Assembly (NCBI RefSeq): GCF_016863275.1
Contig: NZ_BOOO01000002.1
Location: 62,001-126,000, forward strand
Direction of reading: 5' to 3'
DNA from: Planotetraspora mira
GTDB lineage: Bacteria; Actinomycetota; Actinomycetes; Streptosporangiales; Streptosporangiaceae
Length of the DNA stretch: 64,000 nt
The position numbers and the translations under genes are program-made. This document shows, piece by piece, positions 16,919 through 25,237 of the stretch; position 1 is the stretch's first letter, and every line of letters begins with the position of its first letter. The notes under the pieces were generated by a model, which saw only the letters and a program-made list of their open reading frames with translations, was not told the DNA's origin and did no database searches.

Positions 16919-17175
16919 GTCGGTGCATCCTTCCCAGATCAACATTCCACGATGGTACGGGTCGGCGGCACCATCGTCCGGTTCTTGGGACCCACCCTGG
17001 GAGCCACCGGAACGGACAATGCCGAATCGAGCCGTACTGGTCTGAACAGCCGCGGTGTCGACGACCAGCACCGCGAACTGATTTGGACGCGCTCGGAGAT
17101 CGTTTGGGAACCTTGTAAATAGAAAGTCCTGGCTCGATGGCCTGATGCACACGAGCCAGGATCGACCACAATCAG

Positions 17176-17775
17176 ATGGTGGATTCCCAGGATTCCCTTC
17201 TCCTCCAGGCCGCCCGGATGTGTCCCGCCGACGTTAGGACCGAGGAGGCCGGCCTCAGCGTGGCCGACGTGCTGGATTACCTGAAGTATGACGAGTGGGA
17301 GATGGCTCTCCTGCTTCTCGAAGACCTGGGGGATGCGCATCCTCAGCCGCCCGAGTTCTGGAGTCTGCTGGCCGAGGCCGCTCGCCTGATGTGGCTGCAG
17401 AGAGATGTCGCCTGGTGCGAATGGCGGGCGAGTGAGGCCCGCGTTGGTGCCGTTCTGGCGGAGCTCTGCCTGGCGCGCAGGGAGGATGGAGGTCGTGCGC
17501 TGTCCGTGCCTCCCGGCCACGTCCTCAAGCCGTTGTGGGACGTCGGCCTTCGCACACCCGAAGGAGATCCTCTGTTCTGCGTCGCTGGGCTCTGGGTCGA
17601 AGGACGTGATCCTCTGCAGCCGGGTGGGTGTGCGTCGGTGAGACTGGCACCGTTCACTTTCGAGCACTGGCAGCTCTTCAAGCCGGGCGACGAGGTCACC
17701 ATGCACGAGGGAGTGCCTCTCGTCGGCACGGCGCTCATCATCGAGGTCATCCCTCCTGTGGCCTCTGCTCCGTAG
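17176..17775 (+). CDS. Hypothetical protein, 199 residues
   Basis: The first half is helical (GLSVADVLDYLKYDEWEMALLLLEDLGDAHPQPPEFWSLLAEAARLMWLQRDVAWCEWR). The second half is strand-rich with GGCASVRLAPFTFEHWQLFKPGDEVTMHEG, reminiscent of a beta-barrel (EF-Tu domain 3-like) tail. I have seen this two-part layout in short actinobacterial orphan proteins but cannot name the family. It is probably part of the accessory cargo of the element ending at about 18142. Confidence 0.6.
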   Translation: MVDSQDSLLLQAARMCPADVRTEEAGLSVADVLDYLKYDEWEMALLLLEDLGDAHPQPPEFWSLLAEAARLMWLQRDVAWCEWRASEARVGAVLAELCLARREDGGRALSVPPGHVLKPLWDVGLRTPEGDPLFCVAGLWVEGRDPLQPGGCASVRLAPFTFEHWQLFKPGDEVTMHEGVPLVGTALIIEVIPPVASAP

Positions 17776-18097
17776 TTGCAGTTCTACTTGCAGTTCGCCG
17801 CCGTACCACCCCGTTCCAGGACGAGCGCCGAGCGGTGTTGGTCCAGGTGCGACTGATCTGGACGGTCATGATCCGAGCTGCTAATGCGGTTTGGTTTGCG
17901 GCGCTGCGGTGAGCCGATCGCCGTGGCGCTCCCTGGCCCGCTTCCAGCGGTTCGGGCCGGCGGATCATTCCGGTCCGCATTAGTACGAGGGCCAGTATTC
18001 AAGATCCGGAACATATGCGGAACGCCGTCGACAAGACGGGATCGAAGCCGTGTCGCACTGCAGGTCAGCCGCCCCTTCCCCTAACAAGATCCATTCC
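17776..18097. other. Intergenic before attR, no gene seen
   Basis: No credible coding region. GC content falls slightly. This is the end of the integrative-element remnant before the tRNA-derived repeat. Confidence 0.4.
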
Positions 18098-18156
18098 ACT
18101 CATAACCCGTGGGTCGGGGTTCAAGTCCCACCCGCCCTACCAAGTTTGATCAGGGA
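18098..18156 (+). repeat. attR-like copy of the tRNA(CAT) 3' half
   Basis: Direct repeat of 12261-12320 with one substitution and one 1-bp deletion in the variable/T-arm region. The 5' half of the tRNA is absent. It bounds a 5.8-kb segment containing the first integrase stump and the accessory genes. Sequence beyond it also resembles sequence beyond the left copy, as if a second related element had been integrated here. Confidence 0.8.
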
Positions 18157-18465
18157 AACACCGCCTGAACTGCGAAGCTCTCCTGATCACCATCGCAAGG
18201 GCATGCAGCAGAAACCCCGCCGTATGCCCCTGCTCCCGGCACATACGGGGGATGATGTTGGTCGCGTTTCCGCAGGTCGTATCACGGGGTTCCGGCGCCT
18301 CTCGTCCCGCCATCAGGATTGTGCGGCGACCTCTCGCTCTGCGAGAAATTGGTCGAGCAGCCCAAAGAGCACTCTGATCCCATCTTTACTGGTTCAAGGG
18401 CTCGCTGCGCTCGCCCCCGCCCGCGACCAGCGGTTCACAAGCACTAAACGCTCGAAGAACCCGTT
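18157..18465. other. Decayed element-end sequence, no gene
   Basis: The first 150 bp align loosely with 12321-12480 (shared CATGCAG, CGTATGCC, ACATACG and TCCGGCGCCTC blocks). The rest shows no coding structure. Confidence 0.5.
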
Positions 18466-18491
18466 GCCGGGAAAGCGCTGCGCTTCCCGGC
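18466..18491 (-). terminator. Hairpin downstream of the sigma/FtsX-like operon
   Basis: GCCGGGAAAGCG and CGCTTCCCGGC pair around a short loop with one bulge. It lies 10 bp beyond the stop of the minus-strand gene at 18502. No T run, as usual for GC-rich actinobacterial terminators. Confidence 0.5.
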
Positions 18492-18501
18492 TGCCAGATG
18501 T

Positions 18502-19053
18502 TCACGGTCCCGAGACAACGTTCGCGACTCCGGGCAGACCCTCTACGGCCCTGGCGACGGCTGCCAGGCCGGCCGCGGACTTGACCTTGACCCGGAAAGA
18601 CGCAGGCACCTCCTCGGGTCTCACCGAGGCCAGGAATTCCCGCTCCTGCGGATCGGCCGAGGCCACGATTTTGGCGCGGAAGTTTCGGTAGGCCTCCCCC
18701 TGATCCTCGAATTTGAACGATGCGACCTGAGGGAGCGACCTCAGGACCTGCTCGATCCTCCGGCGCTCGTCGATGGTTGCCTCCCTACGTCCCTTACACC
18801 GGGGAAAGGCGTCGTTCTTCAGGCACAGGAAGGCCGAGAGCCGAGGGGGTGGGCCGCTCGTCGCCGCTTCCATCGGGGGAGGCGTGAGCCGTACGAGAAC
18901 AAGGACGCCGATCGCGATCGCCGTGGGGACGGCGACCAGGAGAAAGACCCTCGGCCTGGGGCGCTTCGACGGGGTGCGGAGTGGCTGGATCGAGTGGAGG
19001 CGGGCCGTCTGGGCCGCCTCTGAGAGGGCCTCGCGTAGCCGCTGGTCGATCAT
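18502..19053 (-). CDS. Membrane protein with FtsX-type extracellular domain
   Basis: 183 residues. One membrane helix at about 35-55 (VFLLVAVPTAIAIGVLVLVRL) separates a short basic cytosolic part (MIDQRLREALSEAAQTARL) from an extracytoplasmic domain like the FtsX ectodomain: AFLCLKNDAFPRCKGRREATIDERRRIEQVLRSLPQVASFKFEDQGEAYRNF, then PEEVPASFRVKV and LPGVANVV. The FtsX permease helices are missing. Its ATG overlaps the sigma factor stop (ATGA), and the cytosolic head would suit a sigma-binding role, so I infer a sensor or anti-sigma function. Confidence 0.75.
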   Translation of the reverse strand: MIDQRLREALSEAAQTARLHSIQPLRTPSKRPRPRVFLLVAVPTAIAIGVLVLVRLTPPPMEAATSGPPPRLSAFLCLKNDAFPRCKGRREATIDERRRIEQVLRSLPQVASFKFEDQGEAYRNFRAKIVASADPQEREFLASVRPEEVPASFRVKVKSAAGLAAVARAVEGLPGVANVVSGP

Positions 19054-19619
19054 GTGTCCTCACCGAGTTGACGGCCGAGGGCGGCAAGCCCACGGGTGAT
19101 GGCTGAGCGCACGGAGCTGTCACCGACACCCATCGCGGCGGCGATCTCCTGATGAGAGAGGTCGAAGTAGTAGCGCAACACGATCGCCTCGCGCTGCCTG
19201 CGGGGAAGGCCGCTGAGCGCGAGCAACACCTCGCGCCGGTCTTCGCTCAGCATCGCGGCGCTCTCGGCGGACCAGATCGGCGCTTCGTACGGCAGAGGCC
19301 GCCGGAACGCGACGGATCTTCGGCGCAACACCGATCGGCAGCCGTTCAGCACTGCCGACCGCACGTAGGCGAGAGCCCGATCGGGATCACGTAATCGCCG
19401 CCGTCCGGCGTGGGTCCGGGCGAACGCGTCCTGCACCACGTCTTCCGCCGTCGACAGGTCCCCGACCATGAGGAGCGCCAGCCGCACCAGGCCCAGATGG
19501 TGATCGGCGAACAACACCGCGACGTCGACCCGATCCCGGGCTGAAGGCTCTCCGTGGGAGAGCAGTTCGACTTCCACATGACAGAGACGCGCCGAAGCCT
19601 CGTCCGCTGCTCTGGTCAC
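19050..19619 (-). CDS. ECF-type RNA polymerase sigma factor
   Basis: About 190 residues. Region 2: FADHHLGLVRLALLMVGDLSTAEDVVQDAFARTHAGRRRLRDPDRALAYVRSAVLNGCRSVLRRR. Region 4: LSGLPRRQREAIVLRYYFDLSHQEIAAAMGVGDSSVRSAITRGLAALGR, a typical recognition helix-turn-helix. This matches SigE-type ECF factors. The start is ambiguous between GTG codons at 19619 and 19577; an upstream extension would run into an integrase stump. The coupled downstream gene probably controls it. Confidence 0.8.
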   Translation of the reverse strand: MTRAADEASARLCHVEVELLSHGEPSARDRVDVAVLFADHHLGLVRLALLMVGDLSTAEDVVQDAFARTHAGRRRLRDPDRALAYVRSAVLNGCRSVLRRRSVAFRRPLPYEAPIWSAESAAMLSEDRREVLLALSGLPRRQREAIVLRYYFDLSHQEIAAAMGVGDSSVRSAITRGLAALGRQLGEDT

Positions 19620-19636
19620 TCGGAAATCTTTCAGGA

Positions 19637-19745
19637 TCAGCCGGTCGCTCCGTCGTTGAGGCGCTCCTGCGTCCGATGCACGCGGCGTAGACCCCGGAGC
19701 ATCACGTCCAGGCCGTGACCGGCTCGTTCGCAGTGCCAGACCTGC
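19637..19745 (-). pseudogene. Third integrase C-terminal stump
   Basis: The minus strand reads WHCERAGHGLDVMLRG and, after a 1-bp insertion, VYAACIGRR, matching the final VYA tyrosine motif of the integrase family at 12551. Nothing of the N-terminal catalytic part remains. It marks a further independent insertion, 1.5 kb beyond the attR copy. Confidence 0.65.
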
Positions 19746-19836
19746 ATCGAACTGTGTGGAACCGGCGTGCTCGCCATGCTCCATCTAGAGGGCGTGGACC
19801 GGTTCGAGAGCTGATACACGGCTGATACGCGGCCGA

Positions 19837-19850
19837 GCGTTCGCGAACGC
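19837..19850. promoter_or_regulatory. 14-bp perfect palindrome upstream of the PBP gene
   Basis: GCGTTCGCGAACGC is self-complementary over its full length. Flanking arms GAGGGCGTG (19788-19796) and CACGCCCTC (19850-19858) are also complementary. It is between the sigma operon and the carboxypeptidase gene and could be an operator for either. Confidence 0.35.
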
Positions 19851-19937
19851 ACGCCCTCGACGGCATGGACACCTGCACCGCACAGGGTGGCTGACGTGCG
19901 CGATTTCGGCGCACCGGTCTCCTGGAGGTGCTTTGCC

Positions 19938-20924
19938 ATGTGCTCTACCCGTCCGCTCGGCGGATCCAGTTCGCCCGGCCGGGAGGGTCGCCGGCTCCGT
20001 ACCGCCATGCGCACCACGGCACGGGTCTTGGCCGTCGCCGCGCTCGCCGTCGCCGTTTCCGGCTGCGTCGGCCAGGGCTCCAGCGAGGTGGAGGGCGCGG
20101 TCGTCGCGATGTCACTGCCGTGGCCGGCGGAGGGGCAGTCGAGTGTGGAGGTCGAAGGCCTCGGCAGCCTCGGCAGGCAAGGCGAGCGGGAGCCGGTGCC
20201 CATCGCGAGCGTCACCAAGGTGATGACCGCGTACGTGATCCTGAAGAACCACCCGCTGCGGGGAACCCAATCCGGCCCGGTCATCAAGGTCGACGAAGCC
20301 GCCGCCGAGGAGTCGCTTTCGCTCGAGGAATCCAGCGCGCCGGTCAGGGAAGGTCTGGAGCTCACCGAGCGGCAGTTGCTCGAACTGATGCTGATCCCCT
20401 CGGGCAACAACATCGCCCGGTTGCTGGCTCGATGGGACGCCGGCAGCCAGGAAGCCTTCGTGGCGAAGATGAATCGGGCCGCCGTCAGCCTCGGCATGAC
20501 TCACACCACCTACACCGGCGCGAGCGGCATCGAGCCGACGACCACGAGCACCGCCGTGGACCAGTTGAAGCTGGCCCGGCAGGTGATGAAGGACCAGGTC
20601 TTCCGCTCGATCGTCGCCAAGCCCAGCATCACGGTCCCCGGAGTTCCGGGCACGATCATCAATACCAACACGCTGCTGGGCACGTCCGGCGTGATCGGCC
20701 TCAAGACCGGCTCAAGCACCCCGGCGGGCGGCGCCCTGATGTGGGCGGCGGAGACCGAGGCCGGCGGCAGGACCCGGCTGATCCTCGGCGTCGTCCTCCA
20801 CCAGCGCGCGAACACCACCCCCGCGGAAGGGCTCCAGGCCGCTCTCGACAACAGCCGGAAGCTGGTCGTCGCGATCCAGCAGGCACTGCCTCAGTCCCTC
20901 TCGGCAGAGCACAACACCGAGTGA
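19938..20924 (+). CDS. D-alanyl-D-alanine carboxypeptidase (PBP, S11 family), lipoprotein
   Basis: 328 residues. A basic N-terminus leads to a hydrophobic core and lipobox AVSGC. The catalytic motifs of S11 low-molecular-weight PBPs are all there: SxxK as SVTK (Ser at about 91), SxN as SGN in LIPSGNNIARLLA, and KTG in GLKTGSSTPAG. The enzyme trims peptidoglycan stem peptides outside the membrane. I chose the ATG at 19938 because GGAGGTG lies eight bases upstream; a shorter start at 20007 is possible. Confidence 0.85.
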   Translation: MCSTRPLGGSSSPGREGRRLRTAMRTTARVLAVAALAVAVSGCVGQGSSEVEGAVVAMSLPWPAEGQSSVEVEGLGSLGRQGEREPVPIASVTKVMTAYVILKNHPLRGTQSGPVIKVDEAAAEESLSLEESSAPVREGLELTERQLLELMLIPSGNNIARLLARWDAGSQEAFVAKMNRAAVSLGMTHTTYTGASGIEPTTTSTAVDQLKLARQVMKDQVFRSIVAKPSITVPGVPGTIINTNTLLGTSGVIGLKTGSSTPAGGALMWAAETEAGGRTRLILGVVLHQRANTTPAEGLQAALDNSRKLVVAIQQALPQSLSAEHNTE

Positions 20925-21034
20925 GCAGCCGGGCCGAGGTGATCACGAAAGGGCCGCGCACCAGAAACCCATTGTCAGGAAACCTGAAGGTACGGGATAT
21001 TTACGCCCGTTCTGTCCTGATAGAGGAGTATCTC

Positions 21035-21733
21035 GTGTACCCCGCACCACCCCCCATCGCTCTGCGCCCCATTCATGGGCGAGCCGTCGCGGCCTCCGTC
21101 GCCCTGGCCCTGAACGCCCTTGTCGCATTGACGGCATCTGTCGTGGGCGTGCAGCGCGTCGCCCTCATCAGCGAATACTCCGCCGACCCGGAATCGGTGG
21201 ACATCGCCGATATCGAGGCCGGGGACTCGATCGCCGAAGCAGTGGCGATGGTCCAGTACGTCGCCTACATCCTCGCCATTTCCGCGTTCCTGGTCTGGCT
21301 CTACCGCGCGAGGAAGAACGCCGAACCGCTGGCCCTGTGGCCGCACCGGCTGTCTACACCGTGGCTGTTCTTCGGCTGGGTCGTCCCGGTGGTCAGCTTC
21401 TGGTTCCCGAAGCAGATCATGGATGACATCTGGGCCTCGTCCAGGCCGGGCGGCCTGCACCTGGCGCCCAGCTTCGCGGCAGCGCGGCGCTCGGGCCTCA
21501 TCTGGGCGTGGTGGCTGGCCTGGTTGGGGGCGGTCTGGGCGTCGAAGGTGGTGTCCAACGGTTTCCATAATCCTGACGACCTCGAGTCGATCAGGCAGGC
21601 GGTGCTGGTCGGCGTCGTCACCGACGCCCTGTTCGTCATCGCGGCCGTCCTGGCCGCCATGGTCGTCCTGCAGATCAGCCGTTTCCAAGAGGCGCGTCGG
21701 AGCATCGCGGCGCAGCAAGTCGCCGCCGCCTGA
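21035..21733 (+). CDS. DUF4328-type membrane protein
   Basis: 232 residues from a GTG with GAGGAG seven bases upstream. About five or six membrane helices, with the conserved DUF4328 features: FLVWLYRARKNAE after the second helix, then WLFFGWVVPVVSFWFPKQIMDDIWASSRP and IWAWWLAWLGAVW. The family is widespread in actinobacteria and of unknown function. A strong bidirectional hairpin follows the stop. Confidence 0.8.
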   Translation: MYPAPPPIALRPIHGRAVAASVALALNALVALTASVVGVQRVALISEYSADPESVDIADIEAGDSIAEAVAMVQYVAYILAISAFLVWLYRARKNAEPLALWPHRLSTPWLFFGWVVPVVSFWFPKQIMDDIWASSRPGGLHLAPSFAAARRSGLIWAWWLAWLGAVWASKVVSNGFHNPDDLESIRQAVLVGVVTDALFVIAAVLAAMVVLQISRFQEARRSIAAQQVAAA

Positions 21734-21750
21734 TCCGGTCGGCTTCCGCG

Positions 21751-21776
21751 GCCCCGTGTCGTAGGTGACACGGGGC
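21751..21776. terminator. Bidirectional terminator between convergent genes
   Basis: GCCCCGTGTC and GACACGGGGC form a perfect 10-bp stem with a 6-nt loop, exactly between the DUF4328 gene (+) and the zinc-knuckle gene (-). Confidence 0.8.
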
Positions 21777-21778
21777 AC

Positions 21779-22717
21779 TCAGTTGAATCTGAGCAGCGAA
21801 AAAGGGCGGCCTGGCGGCACGGACATCGTCCGGTGCTCCTCTCCGGGAGTGTTCGACCACCGGAAGGCCGGACCTGTCAACGAGATCGAGTCGAGAGCCA
21901 GTTCCTCGTGCGTAAGGGTGGCGTTTCGGGTACGCGCGCACGTTCGTTTGACGCGGCGTTCTGATTCACTTCCCGCTCGCAGGAGAACGAGGTCGACTCT
22001 GGTCAGTTGAAGCCCCGGGAAGGGCCGTGGAAAACGCCAGTGCCACATGGACGCCACGACGGGGATGTGGTGACAGGCGATCTGGCCCCTCATCGGCCCT
22101 CGGGCACCCATGCCGACACGAGTATTGGAAAGGGGAATGGCGAACAGCGAGAATCCGTCCCGCAGTCTCGCTCTTCCGGTGAAGGTCACCTTGGTCATCT
22201 CACCCTGTGTGGCGATGTACAGCCGGGGATAGGCGAGGACGTCGAGTGAGCTGCCATCCTCCCTGAACACCTCTTTGAGCGCCGGCAGATCCCCCAGGAT
22301 GTTCTCCGCCAGGGTGAGGCAGGAGACCAGCAGCGCCAGAAAGGCCACGGTGTTTCCCTGACCCCGCGGAATCACTCGGCGAAGCCCCGACACCTTCGGT
22401 TCTCTGTCGGCCAGCGCCGCGACCGCCTCCTCCACGCCGGCCTGGCTCTCTCGAAGCGCGTCGATCGCCGCCGCGAGCCTCGCGGTCTCCTCACGCCGCA
22501 GAGCGGCGGTGCGGACGGTGTAGATGATCGCAAGGGTGTCCCGTATCGCTTCTGAACCGTTCAGGAATCCACAGATCGGGCACGGTTCGCCCGCCCTGGG
22601 AATGCCACCCAATGGCATCTTGCGAGGATCGAACTCGAAAAGCGAAGAGGTGGGCGGTATATCCGTTCCTGACTGGAAATGTGTCCCACAGCGGGCGCAC
22701 AAAATCGGTAACTCCAC
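21779..22717 (-). CDS. Hypothetical protein with N-terminal zinc knuckles and a membrane segment
   Basis: 312 residues from a GTG at 22717. LCARCGTHF at residues 7-13 and CPICGF at about 46-50 form a paired CxxC zinc site. A coiled-coil-like helical stretch follows (RREETARLAAAIDALRESQAGVEEAVAALADRE), then one membrane helix (TVAFLALLVSCLTLAENIL) and a beta-rich C-terminal domain. No family recognised. It is alone between two terminator hairpins. Confidence 0.6.
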   Translation of the reverse strand: MELPILCARCGTHFQSGTDIPPTSSLFEFDPRKMPLGGIPRAGEPCPICGFLNGSEAIRDTLAIIYTVRTAALRREETARLAAAIDALRESQAGVEEAVAALADREPKVSGLRRVIPRGQGNTVAFLALLVSCLTLAENILGDLPALKEVFREDGSSLDVLAYPRLYIATQGEMTKVTFTGRARLRDGFSLFAIPLSNTRVGMGARGPMRGQIACHHIPVVASMWHWRFPRPFPGLQLTRVDLVLLRAGSESERRVKRTCARTRNATLTHEELALDSISLTGPAFRWSNTPGEEHRTMSVPPGRPFSLLRFN

Positions 22718-22757
22718 GAAATCTTCTTATCATCTGCCTATCTGGCAGAAAGAGCCT

Positions 22758-22803
22758 CCGAGCAGCCTGACCACGCGCATACGCCACGGGTCCGGCTGCT
22801 CGG
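22758..22803 (-). terminator. Long-arm hairpin after the serine hydrolase gene
   Basis: CCGAGCAGCC and GGCTGCTCGG pair perfectly over 10 bp around a 26-nt loop, 25 bp beyond the stop of the minus-strand gene at 22828. Confidence 0.55.
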
Positions 22804-22827
22804 GCCGGTGATCACCGGGAACCGGTG

Positions 22828-24090
22828 TCAGAAGTACTGCGAGGTGAGGTCGGTCGTCGGCCAGGTGGTGACCTTCCCGAAGGCCTCGTTCATGCGTGCG
22901 CTCAGCACGTCGTAGTCGAGAGTGCCGGTCTCCTCGCGCCGGTTGAAGAGCGCGGCGTAGGTGATGCCGTTCTGGAGCCTCGCCAGATAGGTGTAGGTCC
23001 CCGGCATCGAGCCGCTGTGCCAGGTGTTGAGGTGGCCGGTCACCTGGCGCACGTACCAGCCGCAGCCGTACCACGAACCGTCGGCGCTCATCCCGATCTC
23101 CGGCTTGGCGACCATCGTCGCGATCGACGCGGAGTTGAGCACCGGCCCCGCCGCGTCGAAGACGCCGGAGAACTTCACCAGGTCGACGGCGGACGCGAGC
23201 CAGCCGCCGTTGGCACCCTGGTTGGGCATGTTGAACCCGCCGTACGGGTACGGCACCACGGTCCGGGAATCGTCCATGACGGTGGTGTTCGTGTACTGGG
23301 AGTAGTAGCCCACCTCGCTCGCCGAGGCCTCCGCTCTCAGGCTGTGTCCGATGCTCATACGGCTGATGCCGACGGGCGTCAGAAGCTTCTGCTTCACGTA
23401 CGACTCGTAGCTCATGCCCGACACCTTCTCGATGATCTGGCCGAGCAGGAGGTAGCCGTAATTGCTGTAGACCATCTTCGAGCCGGGCGCGAAGTCGAGG
23501 GGTCGCGGCGTGGCGTACGCGACGATGTCGGACTGGCTGATCGGAAGCGGGACGCCCAGCACGGCCGAGATCGTGTGGTCCAGCCAGAGTTGGTCGCCGC
23601 TCACGTTCCTGTCCCAGCCCCCGAGGTGCTGCATCAGGCGGAGCACGGTCACGTCCTTCAACCGGGAGTCGCCGGCCGTGGACAGGCCCAGCAGCGTGGT
23701 GACCGGGGCCGAGAGGCTGAGCTTGCCTTCCTGGACGAGCCGCAGGATCGCGGTCGCAGTGATGTGCTTGCTCAGGCTGGCGATCCGGAACAGGCTGGTC
23801 GGCTGGACGCGCGCGAGGAACTGCTGTTCACCGGGCGGCGCGGGCGTGGTGTAGGTGCCGTACCCGCGGGCCAGCACGAGCTTGCCGTTCTTGGCGACCG
23901 CGAGTTGTGCACAGGTGATGCCGCGTTCGGCGATGTACGTCTTCACCACGGTGTCGAGTCCGGCGAGAGCCGTGGGGACGACGCCGGTGACCAGCACGTC
24001 GGCCGACCGGTCGGGAAGGGTGCCGGCCACGAGGACGGGCACCGTCCCCGCAGCCGCTTTGAGCAGGCTCCTTCGGCTGAGCAATACCAC
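22828..24090 (-). CDS. Secreted beta-lactamase-fold serine hydrolase (class C / EstB-like)
   Basis: 420 residues. The N-terminus (SRRSLLKAAAGTVPVLVAG) is a Tat-type signal. Catalytic motifs of the PF00144 family are intact: SLSK (SxxK), YSNYG (Tyr-x-Asn) and HSGSMPG in place of the KTG box. Such enzymes are esterases, D-amino-acid peptidases or, less often, beta-lactamases; EstB-type enzymes carry the same HSG motif. A resistance role is not implied. It stands alone with a hairpin behind it. Confidence 0.85.
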   Translation of the reverse strand: MVLLSRRSLLKAAAGTVPVLVAGTLPDRSADVLVTGVVPTALAGLDTVVKTYIAERGITCAQLAVAKNGKLVLARGYGTYTTPAPPGEQQFLARVQPTSLFRIASLSKHITATAILRLVQEGKLSLSAPVTTLLGLSTAGDSRLKDVTVLRLMQHLGGWDRNVSGDQLWLDHTISAVLGVPLPISQSDIVAYATPRPLDFAPGSKMVYSNYGYLLLGQIIEKVSGMSYESYVKQKLLTPVGISRMSIGHSLRAEASASEVGYYSQYTNTTVMDDSRTVVPYPYGGFNMPNQGANGGWLASAVDLVKFSGVFDAAGPVLNSASIATMVAKPEIGMSADGSWYGCGWYVRQVTGHLNTWHSGSMPGTYTYLARLQNGITYAALFNRREETGTLDYDVLSARMNEAFGKVTTWPTTDLTSQYF

Positions 24091-24362
24091 CCTTAACCCC
24101 CTATTTGATGATCTGTCAGGTAGATCAGCATCTTAGGGAGACTTCGCGATCATGCGATGCCTGATCCACATCACCGATCCGAGCGAATCGGGAATGGTGA
24201 CAGGCGGGCGTCCCGACCAGGCCACACCCCGTGAAGCTGGGGCCCCATCCTCTTCGCCGGCGTTTCGAGTCCACGCGCAACGAGACGGGAATATCCCATT
24301 TGACCGTTTCGGGTTGACCGCGCCGTCGGCGAAGACGTGGCCCCGATCGGGAGGAGGCGCCC

Positions 24363-24608
24363 ATGCGCAGCAAGCCTCGATTCCTGCTTCTCGGCACGGC
24401 ATTGCTCACGGCCCTCACGCTCACGCCCGTCGAGGCGTCGCCGGCTTCCGTGCCCTGCTCCGGGGCCGCGGCCGCGGTGAGCGCTCCGACGGGCACCTCC
24501 GCCACCGCGCGACGCTGCTGGTGGACAGGCCCCTACCGGTGCTGCACGTACGCCGTCGGCAAGCACCAGTTCGTCAAGCGGTGCATGCGCGCCAGGACCC
24601 GCTACTAG
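24363..24608 (+). CDS. Small secreted cysteine-rich protein
   Basis: 81 residues. A GGAGGAGG ribosome site lies six bases before the ATG, so the start is secure. Residues 1-25 are a signal peptide (FLLLGTALLTALTLTPVEA). The mature part is short and has five cysteines in the pattern C, CWW, CC and C, with WWTGPYRCCTYAVGKHQF and a basic tail. The gene is directly followed by a DUF4142 gene (20 bp), suggesting one secreted pair. No family recognised. It could be a structural, antimicrobial or inhibitor-like peptide, none of which is proven. Confidence 0.7.
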   Translation: MRSKPRFLLLGTALLTALTLTPVEASPASVPCSGAAAAVSAPTGTSATARRCWWTGPYRCCTYAVGKHQFVKRCMRARTRY

Positions 24609-24627
24609 CCCTGGGGGGGGATCCAGA

Positions 24628-25137
24628 ATGAGACGAATCATCGTCCTGCCGGCAGCCCTGGCGATCGCGCTCGCGGGCGGGACCGCAGGCCTCGCCGCCG
24701 CTCCCGACGTCAACGACCAGGACAGGTCGTTCCTCGTCGCGGTGCACGAGGGGAACCTCGCGGAGATCCAGTCGGGACGTCATGTCGAGACGCAGGCGGC
24801 CGGCAAGGCCGTCCGCGACGCCGGGACGACGCTCGTCGACGACCACACCAAGCTCGACGAGCACGTACGGAGGGTCGCGGACGAGGTGGGGGTCCGATTG
24901 CCCGGCGAACCCGGCGACACCCAGCGGGCGGACCTCCGGAGGTTCTCCGCCATGAGGGGCACCCAACTCGACACGGCCTGGGTGGCCGCCGAGATCACCG
25001 AACACAAGGAGGACCTGGCGGCCATCGCGAAGGAGCAGACCGACGGCTCCTCGGACAAGGTCATGCAACTCGCCCGCGACGCCGAGCCGGTCGTCGAGTC
25101 GCACCTCAAGCTGCTGGAGCACATCCGGACCGGCTGA
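24628..25137 (+). CDS. DUF4142 family secreted protein
   Basis: 169 residues with a signal peptide (RIIVLPAALAIALAGGTAGLAAA) and the DUF4142 four-helix, ferritin-like pattern: DRSFLVAVHEGNLAEIQSGRHVETQAAGKAVRDAGTTLVDDHTKLDEHV near the start and HKEDLAAIAKEQ...DAEPVVESHLKLLEHI at the end. Members are periplasmic or extracytoplasmic helical bundles of unknown function. A G8 run just before the start may be part of the ribosome site. Confidence 0.8.
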   Translation: MRRIIVLPAALAIALAGGTAGLAAAPDVNDQDRSFLVAVHEGNLAEIQSGRHVETQAAGKAVRDAGTTLVDDHTKLDEHVRRVADEVGVRLPGEPGDTQRADLRRFSAMRGTQLDTAWVAAEITEHKEDLAAIAKEQTDGSSDKVMQLARDAEPVVESHLKLLEHIRTG

Positions 25138-25237
25138 CCCCGATCAGCGAGACCAGAATGTGACATAGCGGTAAAGATCCTGGTCAGAGGCATATTGCAG
25201 GCATCCCGCGCGCTCGCCGGGTCGACTGCAAAGAATA

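Noticed and set aside
22828-24090. Beta-lactamase resistance gene
   Set aside because: The HSG motif and Tat signal fit EstB-like esterases or peptidases at least as well; nothing nearby suggests resistance.
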